From Variovorax sp. CF079 (lineage in GTDB: Bacteria > Pseudomonadota > Gammaproteobacteria > Burkholderiales > Burkholderiaceae_C), in contig NZ_FMZU01000004.1 of the NCBI RefSeq assembly GCF_900101545.1, forward strand, positions 186,001 through 250,000: a DNA stretch of 64,000 bases, given 5' to 3'. A program made the translations under genes and the position numbers. Positions 29,160 through 38,476 of the stretch are shown here, piece after piece. The notes under the pieces were generated by a model. It had not been told where the DNA came from, did not search any database, and saw nothing but the letters and a program-made list of their open reading frames with translations. The first letter of the stretch is position 1; each line of letters begins with the position of its first letter.

Positions 29160-30217
29160 GCAGGACGGCACTGGTCATGGCGGGCGGCACGGGCGGGCAT
29201 ATCTTCCCGGGACTGGCCGTGGCCGAGGCCCTGCGCGAGCGCGGCTGGCGCGTGCACTGGCTGGGCGCGCCCGGCAGCATGGAAGAAAAGCTGGTGCCGC
29301 CGCGCGGCTTCGCCTTCGAGCCGGTGCATTTCGGCGGCGTGCGCGGAAAGGGTCCGATCACGCTGTTCCTGCTGCCGATGCGCCTCTTGCGTGCGTTTTT
29401 GCAGAGCATCGCCGTCGTTCGCCGCGTCAAGCCCGATGTGGTGGTTGGCCTCGGCGGCTACATCACCTTTCCGGGCGGCATGATGAGCGTGCTGCTCAAC
29501 AAGCCGCTGGTGCTGCACGAGCAGAACTCGGTCGCCGGGCTCGCCAACAAGGTGCTTGCCAGCGTCGCGGACCGCGTCTTCACCGCGTTCCCGAACGTGA
29601 TGAAGAAAGCCCAGTGGGTCGGCAACCCGCTGCGCGCGGCCTTCACTTCGCAGCCCGACCCGGCCACGCGCTTCGCGGGCCGCAGCGGTCCGCTCAAGCT
29701 GCTGGTCGTCGGCGGCAGCCTGGGCGCGAAGGCGCTCAACGCCGTCGTGCCGAAGGCGCTCGCGCGCATCGCACCCGAGCAGCGTCCGACGGTCACGCAC
29801 CAGAGCGGCGCCAAGCAGATCGACGAGCTGCGCGCCAACTATGCGGCTGCTGGCGTCGAAGGCGAGCTCACCCCTTTCATCGAAGACACCGCAAGCGCCT
29901 ATGCCGACGCCGACCTGATCGTCGCGCGCGCCGGCGCGAGCACCGTCACCGAAATCGCGGCCGTCGGCGCAGCAGCGCTGTTCGTGCCATTTCCATCCGC
30001 CGTGGACGACCACCAGACCACCAATGCGCGCTTTCTTGTCGACGCAGGCGGCGGCTGGCTCGTTCAGCAAACCGAATTGACTCCCGAATTGTTGGCCGAC
30101 TTGCTACAGAAAACCGGGCGCCCTGCGCTCATGGAACGCGCCGTGAAGGCCAAGACGATGCAGAAAACCGAGGCGGTCAACGTGCTCGTGCAGGCCTGTG
30201 AGGAGCTTGTCAAATGA
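29156..30217 (+). CDS. murG: UDP-GlcNAc:lipid I N-acetylglucosaminyltransferase
   Basis: MurG adds GlcNAc to lipid I to make lipid II on the inner face of the membrane. The 353-residue GT-B enzyme has the N-terminal loop [17 protein letters not shown], the [13 protein letters not shown] segment, the second G loop [12 protein letters not shown] and the donor-binding [15 protein letters not shown]. Length and motifs are standard. It overlaps ftsW and murC by 4 nt each. Confidence 0.97.
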   Translation: MSRTALVMAGGTGGHIFPGLAVAEALRERGWRVHWLGAPGSMEEKLVPPRGFAFEPVHFGGVRGKGPITLFLLPMRLLRAFLQSIAVVRRVKPDVVVGLGGYITFPGGMMSVLLNKPLVLHEQNSVAGLANKVLASVADRVFTAFPNVMKKAQWVGNPLRAAFTSQPDPATRFAGRSGPLKLLVVGGSLGAKALNAVVPKALARIAPEQRPTVTHQSGAKQIDELRANYAAAGVEGELTPFIEDTASAYADADLIVARAGASTVTEIAAVGAAALFVPFPSAVDDHQTTNARFLVDAGGGWLVQQTELTPELLADLLQKTGRPALMERAVKAKTMQKTEAVNVLVQACEELVK

Positions 30218-31671
30218 AGCACGCAATTCGTCATATCCACTTCGTCGGTATCGGCGGCTCCGGCATGAGCGGCATCGCCGAGGTGTTGTTCAACCTGGGC
30301 TACAAGATCACCGGCTCCGACCTGGCCGACAGCGCGACGCTCAAGCGGCTCGCGGGGCTGGGCATCACCACCTTCGTGGGCCACGACGCGGCGAACATCG
30401 CGGGCGCCGACGCGGTCGTGACTTCCACCGCCGTGAATGCCGACAACCCCGAGGTGGTCGCCGCGCGCGAGAAGCGCATCCCTGTCGTGCCGCGGGCGCT
30501 GATGCTGGCCGAGCTGATGCGGCTCAAGCAGGGCATCGCGATCGCCGGCACGCACGGCAAGACCACGACGACCAGCCTGGTCGCGAGCGTGCTCGCGGCG
30601 GCAGGGCTCGATCCGACCTTCGTCATCGGCGGCCGGCTCAACAGCGCGGGCGCCAATGCGCAGCTCGGCAGCGGCGACTACATCGTGGTCGAGGCCGACG
30701 AGTCGGACGCTTCTTTCCTGAACCTGCTGCCGGTGATGGCGGTGGTCACGAACATCGATGCCGACCACATGGAGACCTACGGGCACGATTTCGCGAAGCT
30801 CAAGAAGGCTTTCGTCGATTTCCTGCATCGCATGCCTTTCTATGGCACGGCGATCCTCTGCACCGACGATCCGGCGGTGCGCGAGATCGTGACCGAGGTG
30901 TCCTGCCCGGTCACCAGCTACGGCTTCAGCGAGGACGCGCAGGTGCGTGCGGTCAACGTGCGCGCGGTCGGCGCGCAGATGCACTTCACCGCGCAGCGGC
31001 GCAACGGCGTTACGCTGCCGGACCTGGACATCGTGCTGAACCTGCCCGGCGAGCACAACGTGCGCAATGCGCTGTCAGTGATCGCGGTGGCGGTCGAGCT
31101 CAACGTACCCGACGAGGCGGTGCAGCGCGGCCTGGCCGACTTCAAGGGCGTGGGCCGGCGCTTCCAGCGCTACGGCGAGGTCAAGCTGCCGCGCGCACAC
31201 GGGCCCGGCAGCTTCACGCTGATCGACGATTACGGCCACCACCCGGTCGAGATGGCGGCCACCATCGCCGCCGCGCGCGGCGCTTTCCCGGGGCGGCGCC
31301 TGGTGCTGGCTTTCCAGCCGCACCGCTTCACGCGCACGCGCGACTGCTTCGAGGATTTCGTCAAGGTCATCGGCGCGGCCGACGCGGTGCTGCTGGGCGA
31401 GGTCTATGCGGCCGGTGAAGCGCCGATCGTGGCCGCCGACGGCCGCTCGCTGGCACGCGCGCTGCGCGTGGCGGGCAAAGTGGAGCCGGTGTTCGTCGAC
31501 GAGATCGCGGACATGCCGCAGGCCATCCTCGACAACGCGCGCGAGGGCGACGTGGTGATCTGCATGGGTGCGGGCTCGATCGGCGCCGTGCCCGCCAAGG
31601 TGGTCGAGCTCGGCGGCGCGGCCTCTTCCAAGAAGTCGGAGCGCTTCACGCGCGAAGGGAGAGCACTGTGA
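30214..31671 (+). CDS. murC: UDP-MurNAc-L-alanine ligase
   Basis: MurC adds the first stem amino acid, L-Ala, to UDP-MurNAc. The 485-residue ligase has [15 protein letters not shown] (UDP-binding domain), the ATP loop GTHGKTT (112-118), [10 protein letters not shown] and [10 protein letters not shown] short Ser/Lys-rich tail follows the third domain. It is flanked by 4-nt overlaps with murG and ddlB. Its paralogue mpl is encoded at 50121-51524. Confidence 0.97.
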   Translation: MKHAIRHIHFVGIGGSGMSGIAEVLFNLGYKITGSDLADSATLKRLAGLGITTFVGHDAANIAGADAVVTSTAVNADNPEVVAAREKRIPVVPRALMLAELMRLKQGIAIAGTHGKTTTTSLVASVLAAAGLDPTFVIGGRLNSAGANAQLGSGDYIVVEADESDASFLNLLPVMAVVTNIDADHMETYGHDFAKLKKAFVDFLHRMPFYGTAILCTDDPAVREIVTEVSCPVTSYGFSEDAQVRAVNVRAVGAQMHFTAQRRNGVTLPDLDIVLNLPGEHNVRNALSVIAVAVELNVPDEAVQRGLADFKGVGRRFQRYGEVKLPRAHGPGSFTLIDDYGHHPVEMAATIAAARGAFPGRRLVLAFQPHRFTRTRDCFEDFVKVIGAADAVLLGEVYAAGEAPIVAADGRSLARALRVAGKVEPVFVDEIADMPQAILDNAREGDVVICMGAGSIGAVPAKVVELGGAASSKKSERFTREGRAL

Positions 31672-32627
31672 ACCCGCAGGACTTCGGCAAGGTGGCCGTG
31701 CTTTTCGGCGGCACGTCGGCCGAACGCGAGATTTCCATCATGTCGGGCACCGGCGTGCTGGAGGCACTGCGCTCGCGCGGCGTCGACGCCCACGCCTTCG
31801 ATCCGGCCGAGCGCGAGCTGGTCGAGCTCAAGCACGAAGGCTTCGCACGCTGCTTCGTCGTACTGCATGGCCGACACGGCGAGGACGGCACGGTGCAGGG
31901 CGCGCTGGAACTGCTCGGCATTCCCTACACCGGCTCCGGCGTGATGGCCTCGAGCGTGGCGATGGACAAGGTCATGACCAAGCGCATCTGGCAGGCCGAC
32001 GGCCTGCCGACGCCGCGCTATGTGCGCCTGGCCTTCGACCAGCAGAGCCGCGAGCAGGTGCTGGCCGTGCCCGACGTGCTGGGGCTGCCGCTGATCGTGA
32101 AGCCGCCGCGCGAGGGTTCCTCCATCGGCGTGACCAAGGTCGAGGGCTACTCGCAGATGCAGGACGCCGTGACGCTGGCCGTCGGCTACGACACCGACGT
32201 GCTCTGCGAGGAGTTCATCGAGGGCGAGGAAGTCACCTGCGCCGTGCTCGGCGGCGGCCTCGGCGCCGAGGCGCTGCCGGTGGTGCGCATCGCCGCGCCC
32301 GAGGGCGCCTACGACTACCAGAACAAGTACTTCACCGACGACGTGAAGTACCACTGCCCGAGCGGCCTGTCCGATGCGGAGGAGCAGGAGATCCGGCGCA
32401 TCACGCTGGCGGCCTACCACCAGCTCGGCTGCCGCGGCTGGGGCCGCGCCGACCTGATGATCCGCGCCAGCGACCGCAAGCCCTTCCTGCTGGAGATGAA
32501 CACCTCGCCCGGCATGACCACCCATTCGCTGGTGCCCATGTCGGCGCGCGCGGCCGGCATCTCCTACGAGGACCTGTGCCTGCGCGTGCTGGCATCGGCC
32601 ACCCTGGACTCGAAAGCGGAGGTCTGA
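31668..32627 (+). CDS. ddlB: D-alanine-D-alanine ligase
   Basis: Ddl joins two D-alanines for MurF. The 319-residue ATP-grasp enzyme shows [17 protein letters not shown], the [12 protein letters not shown] loop, [14 protein letters not shown] and the metal-binding [15 protein letters not shown]. It starts at GTG 31668 in a GTGA overlap with the murC stop (frame GTG AAC CCG), and its stop shares a base with the ftsQ start. Confidence 0.96.
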   Translation: MNPQDFGKVAVLFGGTSAEREISIMSGTGVLEALRSRGVDAHAFDPAERELVELKHEGFARCFVVLHGRHGEDGTVQGALELLGIPYTGSGVMASSVAMDKVMTKRIWQADGLPTPRYVRLAFDQQSREQVLAVPDVLGLPLIVKPPREGSSIGVTKVEGYSQMQDAVTLAVGYDTDVLCEEFIEGEEVTCAVLGGGLGAEALPVVRIAAPEGAYDYQNKYFTDDVKYHCPSGLSDAEEQEIRRITLAAYHQLGCRGWGRADLMIRASDRKPFLLEMNTSPGMTTHSLVPMSARAAGISYEDLCLRVLASATLDSKAEV

Positions 32628-33409
32628 TGGCTGCCAGCATCCCCGTGCCCTTCGACGTCAAGCTCATGAACGTGACCGCGACCCTGGTGTACGCGTTGTT
32701 CGCGCTCGTGTTGCTGGCGGCGGGCGCATGGTGGGTGCTGCGCCAGCCCTTCTTCCCGCTGGCCGGCATCAAGGTCGACGGCGAGGTCACGCACAACAAC
32801 GCGGTCACGTTGCGCGCCAACGTCGCGCCGCAGCTGGCGGGCAACTTCTTCACGGTCGACCTGGCGCGCGCGCGTGCCGCCTTCGAGGCCGTACCGTGGG
32901 TGCGCAAGGCGGTGGTGCGGCGCGAGTTCCCGAACAAGCTGCGCGCCACCCTCACCGAGCATGTGCCGGTGGCGCACTGGGGCGATGAGGCGCAATCGCG
33001 CCTCATCAACGGCTTCGGCGAAGTGTTCGAGGCCAACGTGGCCGAGGTCGACGACAGCCTGCCGCGGCTGGACGGGCCGACCGAGCAGTCCGGCCAGGTG
33101 CTGGGCATGTACCGCGTGCTGCAGCCGCTGTTTGCGCCCTACGAGCTGTCGCTCGACACGCTCGCGCTGTCGAGCCGCGGCAGCTGGCGCGCGGTGCTGG
33201 ACACCGGCGCCGCGATCGAACTCGGCCGCGGGCAGAGCGAGGAAGTGGCGGCGCGCACGCAGCGTTTTCTGGTCACGGTGGCGCCGGTCGCGCGGCAGTA
33301 CGGGCGCACGGTCGCTTCGGTCGAGGGCGCCGACCTGCGGCACAACGAAGGCTACGCGCTGCGCTTGCGCGGTGTCACCACGGTCGTCACCGACCCCAAG
33401 AAGAAATAG
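32627..33409 (+). CDS. ftsQ: Cell division protein FtsQ
   Basis: FtsQ links early and late divisome proteins through the FtsQLB complex. The 260-residue bitopic protein has a cytoplasmic N-terminus, one membrane helix (about 20-40, ALFALVLLAAGAWWVL), a POTRA domain beginning FFPLAGIKVDGEVTHNN and a beta domain to the end. It starts immediately at the ddlB stop (TGATG); ftsA follows after 16 nt. Confidence 0.94.
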   Translation: MAASIPVPFDVKLMNVTATLVYALFALVLLAAGAWWVLRQPFFPLAGIKVDGEVTHNNAVTLRANVAPQLAGNFFTVDLARARAAFEAVPWVRKAVVRREFPNKLRATLTEHVPVAHWGDEAQSRLINGFGEVFEANVAEVDDSLPRLDGPTEQSGQVLGMYRVLQPLFAPYELSLDTLALSSRGSWRAVLDTGAAIELGRGQSEEVAARTQRFLVTVAPVARQYGRTVASVEGADLRHNEGYALRLRGVTTVVTDPKKK

Positions 33410-33425
33410 GAACTGAGGAAGCTTC

Positions 33426-34655
33426 ATGTCCAAGGAATACAAAGACCTGGTTGTCGGACTCGACATCGGCACCGCCAAGGTGATGGCGGTGGTGGCCGAA
33501 GTGCTGCCCAACGGCGAGCTCAAGCTGGCCGGGCTCGGCATTGCGCCCAGCAACGGGCTCAAGCGCGGCGTGGTGGTGAACATCGACGCCACCGTGCAGA
33601 GCATCCAGCAGGCGCTCAAGGAAGCCGAGCTGATGGCCGACTGCAAGATCAGCCGCGTCTACACCGGCATCACCGGCAGCCACATCCGCGGCATCAACTC
33701 GAGCGGCATGGTCGCGGTCAAGGACAAGGAAGTCACGCAGGCGGACGTGGCCCGCGTGGTGGAGACGGCGCGCGCGATCAACATCTCGAGCGACCAGCGC
33801 CTGCTCTTGGTGGAGCCGCAGGAGTTCGTGATCGACGGCCAGGACGTGAAGGAGCCGATCGGCATGAGCGGCATGCGTCTCGAGGCCAAGGTGCACATCG
33901 TCACCGGCGCCCAGAGCGCGGCCGAGAACATCATCAAGTGCGTGCGCCGCTGCGGCCTGGAGGTCGACCAGCTGATGCTGAACCCGCTGGCCTCCAGCCT
34001 GGCGGTGCTGACCGAGGACGAGCGCGAGCTGGGCGTGGTGCTGGTCGATATCGGCGCCGGCACCACCGACGTCGCGATCTTCACCAACGGTGCGATCCGC
34101 CACACGGCGGTGATCCCGATCGCCGGCGACCTGATCACCAGCGACATCGCGATGGCGCTGCGCACGCCGACCAAGGACGCCGAGGACATCAAGGTCGAGA
34201 ACGGCTATGCCAAGCAGCTATTGGCCGATCCGGACACGCAGGTCGAGGTGCCCGGCCTGGGCGACCGCGGGCCGCGCATGCTGAGCAAGCAGGCGCTGGC
34301 CGGCGTGATCGAGCCGCGGGTGGAAGAGATCTTCTCGCTGGTGCAGCAGGTGGTGCGCGAGTCGGGCTACGAAGAGGTGCTCTCCTCGGGCGTGGTTCTG
34401 ACCGGCGGCAGCGCCGTGATGCCCGGTATGGTCGAGCTCGGCGAAGACATCTTCCTGAAGCCGGTGCGGCGCGGCATCCCGAAGTATTCGAGCGCGTTGT
34501 CGGACATGGTGGCGCAGCCGCGCGCCGCGACCGTGATGGGCCTGCTCGAGGAGGCGCGCTATGCGCGGCTGCGCGGCTTCAAGGTGGCGCAGAAGAACGG
34601 CTCTGTCAAGACGGCCTTCGGACGCTTCAAGGACTTCATCGTGGGGAACTTCTGA
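33426..34655 (+). CDS. ftsA: Cell division protein FtsA
   Basis: FtsA is the actin-like membrane tether of the Z-ring. The 409-residue protein shows the phosphate-1 loop VVGLDIGTAKV, the phosphate-2 motif VVLVDIGAGTTDVAIF, the adenosine motif VVLTGGSAVMPGM and a C-terminal amphipathic membrane-targeting helix (TAFGRFKDFIVGNF). An AGGAAG ribosome site precedes ATG 33426. A 158-bp gap then separates it from ftsZ, the first real break inside the dcw cluster. Confidence 0.97.
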   Translation: MSKEYKDLVVGLDIGTAKVMAVVAEVLPNGELKLAGLGIAPSNGLKRGVVVNIDATVQSIQQALKEAELMADCKISRVYTGITGSHIRGINSSGMVAVKDKEVTQADVARVVETARAINISSDQRLLLVEPQEFVIDGQDVKEPIGMSGMRLEAKVHIVTGAQSAAENIIKCVRRCGLEVDQLMLNPLASSLAVLTEDERELGVVLVDIGAGTTDVAIFTNGAIRHTAVIPIAGDLITSDIAMALRTPTKDAEDIKVENGYAKQLLADPDTQVEVPGLGDRGPRMLSKQALAGVIEPRVEEIFSLVQQVVRESGYEEVLSSGVVLTGGSAVMPGMVELGEDIFLKPVRRGIPKYSSALSDMVAQPRAATVMGLLEEARYARLRGFKVAQKNGSVKTAFGRFKDFIVGNF

Positions 34656-34813
34656 TCATGAACTTCTACCCACTTTGGTTGGCACGCGGAAGTCCTCAAC
34701 GTCATTTCAACGAGCGATGGCGACGAACCGGCCCACCGTTCGATCGTTGACGGTTCCCTAGAAAAAATTCACTCATACATACACGGCAACTGCAAATATT
34801 CAAGGAGTCAGAA
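34656..34813 (+). promoter_or_regulatory. ftsA-ftsZ intergenic leader
   Basis: The 158-bp gap is AT-richer than its surroundings and probably carries an ftsZ-specific promoter, as in other proteobacteria. TTGACG at 34747-34752 is the best -35-like hexamer, but no -10 lies at 16-18 bp (ACTCAT is the closest), so I mark it as unproven. AAGGAG (34802-34807) is a strong ribosome site for ftsZ. Confidence 0.35.
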
Positions 34814-36022
34814 ATGGCCATCGAAATGATCGAAATCGAAGAGTTCAACCTAGGCACGCAGATCAAGGTGATCGGCGTCGGAGGCGGCGGCGGCAATGCG
34901 GTCGCGCACATGATGGAGCGCGGCGTGCAGGGCGTTCAGTTCGTCTGCGCCAACACCGACGCGCAGGCGCTCTCGCGCAGCAACGCGCACAAGACCATCC
35001 AGCTCGGTACCAACGGGCTGGGCGCCGGCAGCAAGCCCGAGAAGGGGCGCGATGCTGCGGAAGCCGCGATCGACGACATCCGCGAAGCCATCGCCGGCGC
35101 GCACATGCTGTTCATCACGGCCGGCATGGGCGGCGGCACCGGCACCGGCGCGGCGCCGGTGATCGCGCGCGTGGCCAAGGAGATGGGCATTCTCACCGTG
35201 GGCGTGGTGACCAAGCCCTTCGACTGGGAAGGCGGCCGCCGCATGACCAACGCCGATGCCGGCCTGGCCGAGCTCGAGGCGAATGTCGATTCGCTGATCG
35301 TGGTGCTCAATGAGAAGCTGCTCGACGTGCTGGGCGAGGACGTCACGCAGGACGAGGCCTTTGCGCATGCCAACGACGTGCTCAAGAACGCGGTCGGCGG
35401 CATCTCGGAAATCATCAACGAGTACGGCGGCGTGAACGTCGACTTCGAAGACGTGCGCACCGTGATGGGCGAGCCCGGCAAGGCCATGATGGGCACCGCC
35501 GCGGCCGCCGGCCCGGACCGCGCGCGCATCGCCGCCGAACAGGCCGTGGCCTGCCCGCTGCTCGAAGGCATCGACCTCTCGGGCGCCAAGGGCGTGCTGG
35601 TGCTGGTGACGGCGTCGAAGTCCTCGTTGAAGCTCAGCGAATCGAAGCTCGCGATGAACACCATCCGTGCCTACGCTTCGCCGGACGCGCACGTGATCTA
35701 CGGCGCTGCCTACGACGACAACCTGGGCGACGAGATGCGCGTGACCGTGGTCGCGACCGGCCTCTCGCGCGCGGATGCGCGCCGCCAGGCGCCGACGCTG
35801 GAAGTGATCCGCACCGGCACCGACAACATCCCGTTCAACGTGCCGACGCTCGGCGGCGCGGGCCACGGGCATGCGAGCGGCCAGCCCAACTACGACGGCA
35901 TGGCGGTGCCCAGCGTGTGGCGCACCAACCGCACCATGGCCGCTGCCAAAGTGGATGCGCTGTCCTCGGGTGGGATGGATGATTTCGAGATCCCGGCCTT
36001 TCTCCGCCGCCAGGCCGATTGA
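34814..36022 (+). CDS. ftsZ: Cell division GTPase FtsZ
   Basis: FtsZ polymerises into the Z-ring that organises septation. The 402-residue tubulin homologue has the GTP-binding signature GGGTGTG at 106-112, the same numbering as in E. coli, the synergy-loop region with NVDFEDVRTVM, a short variable linker (about 320-385) and the conserved C-terminal peptide DDFEIPAFLRRQ that binds FtsA and ZipA-type partners. Start ATG 34814 follows an AAGGAG site. lpxC follows after 78 bp that include a strong hairpin. Confidence 0.98.
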   Translation: MAIEMIEIEEFNLGTQIKVIGVGGGGGNAVAHMMERGVQGVQFVCANTDAQALSRSNAHKTIQLGTNGLGAGSKPEKGRDAAEAAIDDIREAIAGAHMLFITAGMGGGTGTGAAPVIARVAKEMGILTVGVVTKPFDWEGGRRMTNADAGLAELEANVDSLIVVLNEKLLDVLGEDVTQDEAFAHANDVLKNAVGGISEIINEYGGVNVDFEDVRTVMGEPGKAMMGTAAAAGPDRARIAAEQAVACPLLEGIDLSGAKGVLVLVTASKSSLKLSESKLAMNTIRAYASPDAHVIYGAAYDDNLGDEMRVTVVATGLSRADARRQAPTLEVIRTGTDNIPFNVPTLGGAGHGHASGQPNYDGMAVPSVWRTNRTMAAAKVDALSSGGMDDFEIPAFLRRQAD

Positions 36023-36052
36023 CCGTCCCAGATGGCAGCTATCACGGACATA

Positions 36053-36082
36053 GCGAGGCGCACGGCACGCCGGGCGCCTCGC
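36053..36082. other. Strong hairpin between ftsZ and lpxC
   Basis: GCGAGGCGC (36053-36061) pairs perfectly with GCGCCTCGC (36074-36082); the 12-nt loop contains further pairing (CGG...CCG). No U-tract follows, so it is not a canonical terminator. It may slow polymerase or protect the dcw mRNA 3' end. It lies immediately upstream of the lpxC -10 element. Confidence 0.55.
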
Positions 36083-36087
36083 CCTCC

Positions 36088-36093
36088 TAAAAT
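36088..36093 (+). promoter_or_regulatory. lpxC -10 element 7 nt before the start codon
   Basis: TAAAAT (5 of 6 to TATAAT) is followed by CGCTGCC and the GTG start. There is no Shine-Dalgarno sequence. The predicted transcript begins at or within a base or two of the start codon. Confidence 0.5.
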
Positions 36094-36100
36094 CGCTGCC

Positions 36101-37024
36101 GTGCTCCAACAACGTACCCTCAAATCCATCACCCGCGCGGTCGGCGTGGGGCTGCACAGCGGGCAGCGCGTGGAACTCACGCTCAGGCCGGCGCCCATCG
36201 ATGCCGGCATCGTGTTCCGCCGCGTCGACCTGCCGGAACCGGTCGAGATCGCGATGACGGCCGAGGCCGTCACCGACACGCGGCTCGCGTCCACCGTGTC
36301 GTCCAAGGGTGCCAAGGTCCAGACCGTCGAGCACCTGATGTCGGCCTGCGCGGGCCTCGGCATCGACAACCTCCTGATCGACATCACGGCCGACGAGGTG
36401 CCGATCCTCGACGGCTCGGCATCGTCCTTCGTGTTCCTGCTGCAAAGCGCGGGCATCGAGCTGCAGAAGGCGCCGCGCCGCTTCATCCGCGTCACCAAGC
36501 CGGTCGAGGTGCGCGAAGGCGAGGGGGCCGATACCAAGTGGGCGCGGCTTTCGCCCTACCACGGCTACAAGCTCAGCTTCGAGATCGACTTCGATCATCG
36601 CGTGGTCAATTCGACCGGCCAGCGCGTCGAGTTCGACCTGGGGTCGGGCTCGTACAGCCGCGACATCGCGCGCGCGCGCACCTTCGGCTTCACCAAGGAG
36701 GTCGAGTACATGCGCTCCAAGGGCCTGGCGCTCGGCGGCGGGCTCGACAACGCGATCGTGATGGACGACACCAAGGTGCTGAATGCGGGCGGACTGCGCT
36801 ACGACGACGAGTTCGTCAAGCACAAGATTCTGGACGCCATGGGCGACCTCTACGTCATCGGCCGGCCGCTGCTCGCGGCCTACAGCGCGTTCCGCTCGGG
36901 CCACGCGCTCAACAACAAGCTGCTGCGCGAACTGCTCGCGCACGAAGACGCCTACGAGATCGTCACTTTCGACGACCAGAGTCGCGCGCCGGCTGGCTTC
37001 GCCGAAGTCGCGCGCGCCTGGTAG
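36101..37024 (+). CDS. lpxC: UDP-3-O-acyl-N-acetylglucosamine deacetylase
   Basis: LpxC catalyses the committed zinc-dependent deacetylation in lipid A synthesis. With GTG 36101 as start ([10 protein letters not shown], the family N-terminus) the protein has 307 residues. The zinc ligands are H78 ([16 protein letters not shown]), H241 and D245 ([15 protein letters not shown]). In-frame codons upstream of 36101 would add a non-conserved R-rich segment translated from the hairpin region, which I reject. In many bacteria lpxC follows ftsZ, as here. Confidence 0.96.
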   Translation: MLQQRTLKSITRAVGVGLHSGQRVELTLRPAPIDAGIVFRRVDLPEPVEIAMTAEAVTDTRLASTVSSKGAKVQTVEHLMSACAGLGIDNLLIDITADEVPILDGSASSFVFLLQSAGIELQKAPRRFIRVTKPVEVREGEGADTKWARLSPYHGYKLSFEIDFDHRVVNSTGQRVEFDLGSGSYSRDIARARTFGFTKEVEYMRSKGLALGGGLDNAIVMDDTKVLNAGGLRYDDEFVKHKILDAMGDLYVIGRPLLAAYSAFRSGHALNNKLLRELLAHEDAYEIVTFDDQSRAPAGFAEVARAW

Positions 37025-37042
37025 CGCGGGGCCTTCCAGGCG

Positions 37043-37219
37043 ATGCTGCTGTTTCGCTGGGCCATCCTGCTGCTTCTGCTGGTGGCCGGCATCTCTTTCG
37101 CCTTCTTCGCCGGCACCGGGCAGCCCAAGTACAAGCGCTTCGGCTGGATCGTGCTCAAGTGGACGCTGTTCGCGGCCTTCGGCTTCTTCGCGGTGCTGAT
37201 CGCGGAGCGCGTGGTTTGA
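37043..37219 (+). CDS. Small two-helix membrane protein (58 residues)
   Basis: ATG 37043 opens a 58-residue frame 18 nt after lpxC. It has two hydrophobic helices (residues 3-23, LFRWAILLLLLVAGISFAFFA, and 37-56, VLKWTLFAAFGFFAVLIAE) joined by a short polar, basic loop (GTGQPKYKRFG). The amino-acid composition and intact length between lpxC and the toxin-antitoxin operator suggest a real gene. I do not recognise the family; a role in the envelope is guessed from context only. Confidence 0.6.
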   Translation: MLLFRWAILLLLLVAGISFAFFAGTGQPKYKRFGWIVLKWTLFAAFGFFAVLIAERVV

Positions 37220-37226
37220 CGTGATA

Positions 37227-37246
37227 TCCTTACCTTTTGGTAAGGA
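37227..37246. promoter_or_regulatory. Operator dyad of the toxin-antitoxin operon
   Basis: TCCTTACC-TTTT-GGTAAGGA is a perfect 8-bp inverted repeat with a 4-nt centre, 9 nt before the antitoxin ATG. AbrB/VapB-type antitoxins usually autorepress by binding such palindromes. The right arm also contains the AAGGA ribosome site, so an RNA hairpin here would additionally hide the translation start. Confidence 0.65.
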
Positions 37247-37254
37247 AGGTTAGT

Positions 37255-37515
37255 ATGCAAACCACCCTGACATCAAAGGGCCAGATGACGCTGCCAAGTG
37301 CCGCCAGGGCGCGGCTAGGCCTGGAGGCAGGCGATCGGCTTCTGGTGACGGTGGTGGACGACGACACCATCGTTCTGAAAAGGCCGACACCAACGCCTGT
37401 CAAGGCGCTGCGGGGTCTGCTGGCGCGGCCCAAGCGGGCGCTGACCGTCGAAGAGATGGACGTTGGGGTTGCGGCCCACCTGGGCGAGAAACATCGCCCC
37501 GGCACGGCGAAGTGA
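37255..37515 (+). CDS. vapB: AbrB/MazE-type antitoxin (VapB-like)
   Basis: The 86-residue protein begins with a swapped-hairpin AbrB DNA-binding domain (TTLTSKGQMTLPSAARARLGLEAGDRLLVTVV) followed by a flexible C-terminal tail (from about residue 45) that would bind and inhibit the toxin. Start ATG 37255 has AAGGAAGG 6-14 nt upstream; a TTG at 37237 is in frame but lies inside the operator. It overlaps the toxin gene by GTGA, the usual coupling in such operons. Confidence 0.88.
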   Translation: MQTTLTSKGQMTLPSAARARLGLEAGDRLLVTVVDDDTIVLKRPTPTPVKALRGLLARPKRALTVEEMDVGVAAHLGEKHRPGTAK

Positions 37516-37910
37516 TCGCGCTCGATACCAACCTGTTGGTGAGGCTCCTCACCAACGACGATGCGCGGCAGGCGGCCAAAGCCGAAGCTTGGCTTCGCGA
37601 TAACGCCAGCGCGCGTTCACCGGCTTACGTCGATCACGTCGTTCTTTGCGAGCTGAGTTGGGTCTTGGAGCGCAGCTATGGCTACGCGCGTGATGCTGTT
37701 CACCAAGCCATGAGCGCATTGCTGAACCATGATCAACTCAAGGTCGAATCACCGGGCCTGGTTCGGCAGGCGCTTGGCCTGTACGAAGCTGGTCCGGCCG
37801 ACTTTTCGGACTACCTGCTGGCCGTGCGTGCGCAGGCCGCCGGCTACGCGCCGGTGCTGACCTTCGATAAGAAGGCGGCCAAAACACCAACGCATCGGTT
37901 GCTGCGCTGA
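37512..37910 (+). CDS. vapC: PIN-domain ribonuclease toxin (VapC-like)
   Basis: The 132-residue PIN domain has the acidic residues for metal-dependent RNase activity: D5 (IALDTN), E47 (LCELSW), D97/D100 (ADFSDYLLAVRA) and D119 (LTFDKKA). VapC toxins cut initiator tRNA or rRNA when freed from the antitoxin. GTG 37512 is the start, in a GTGA overlap. GC content is visibly lower than in neighbours, and the pair interrupts the space between lpxC and ruvC, which suggests acquisition. It ends 10 bp before the convergent ruvC. Confidence 0.9.
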   Translation: MIALDTNLLVRLLTNDDARQAAKAEAWLRDNASARSPAYVDHVVLCELSWVLERSYGYARDAVHQAMSALLNHDQLKVESPGLVRQALGLYEAGPADFSDYLLAVRAQAAGYAPVLTFDKKAAKTPTHRLLR

Positions 37911-37920
37911 CGCGCCCGAA

Positions 37921-38469
37921 TCAGCGCGTCCGCCCCTGCCTGTACATCCCGCTGGTGCTGCGTGCGAGCACCGCGGCCTGGCCGAGCCGGGCCATCGAGC
38001 TGCCGACATGGGCGTGCGTGATCGCGATGCCGAGCGCATCGGCCGCGTCGCTGCCGGGCAGGCCGGGTAGTTGCAGCAAGCGCTTGACCATCTCCTGCAC
38101 CTGCGCCTTCGCGGCCTTGCCGTGGCCCGCGACGGCCTGCTTCATCTGCAGCGCGGTGTATTCGGCGACCGACAGGTTGCTCGTCACCAGCGCCGTGAGG
38201 CAGGCGCCGCGCGCCTGCCCGAGCAGCAGGGTCGATTGCGGATTGACGTTGACGAACACGATCTCCACCGCTGCTGCATCGGGCTTGTAGCGCTCGACGA
38301 CTTCGCAGATGCCGTCGAACAGCACCTTCAGCCGGGCCGGCAGCTCGCCCTGCGCGACGCGCTTGGTGCTGATGGTGCCGCTCGCGACATAGCGCAGCGT
38401 GTGGCCGTCCATGTCCACCACGCCGAAGCCGGTGGTCTGCAAGCCGGGGTCGATGCCGAGGATGCGCAT
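37921..38469 (-). CDS. ruvC: Crossover junction endodeoxyribonuclease RuvC
   Basis: RuvC resolves Holliday junctions with RuvAB. The 182-residue protein has all four catalytic acids: D7 ([10 protein letters not shown]), E69 (AVEIVFVN), D141 and D144 ([16 protein letters not shown]). ATG 38469 is the standard start. The frame continues upstream into the cdsA end but without conservation. It is the last gene of a plsC-cdsA-ruvC unit; ruvAB are not in the window. Confidence 0.96.
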   Translation of the reverse strand: MRILGIDPGLQTTGFGVVDMDGHTLRYVASGTISTKRVAQGELPARLKVLFDGICEVVERYKPDAAAVEIVFVNVNPQSTLLLGQARGACLTALVTSNLSVAEYTALQMKQAVAGHGKAAKAQVQEMVKRLLQLPGLPGSDAADALGIAITHAHVGSSMARLGQAAVLARSTSGMYRQGRTR

Positions 38470-38476
38470 GCGAGCC

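Noticed and set aside
34747..34780. A sigma-70 promoter for ftsZ based on TTGACG
   Set aside because: No acceptable -10 lies at 16-18 bp spacing, so I did not call it as a defined promoter.
36032..36100. ATG-initiated longer form of LpxC
   Set aside because: The added residues come from the hairpin and -10 region and do not belong to the family; GTG 36101 gives the conserved N-terminus.
34850..36943. A minus-strand frame of about 700 codons opposite ftsZ and lpxC
   Set aside because: Antisense shadow of strongly conserved genes, with repetitive Arg/Ala/His/Asp composition.
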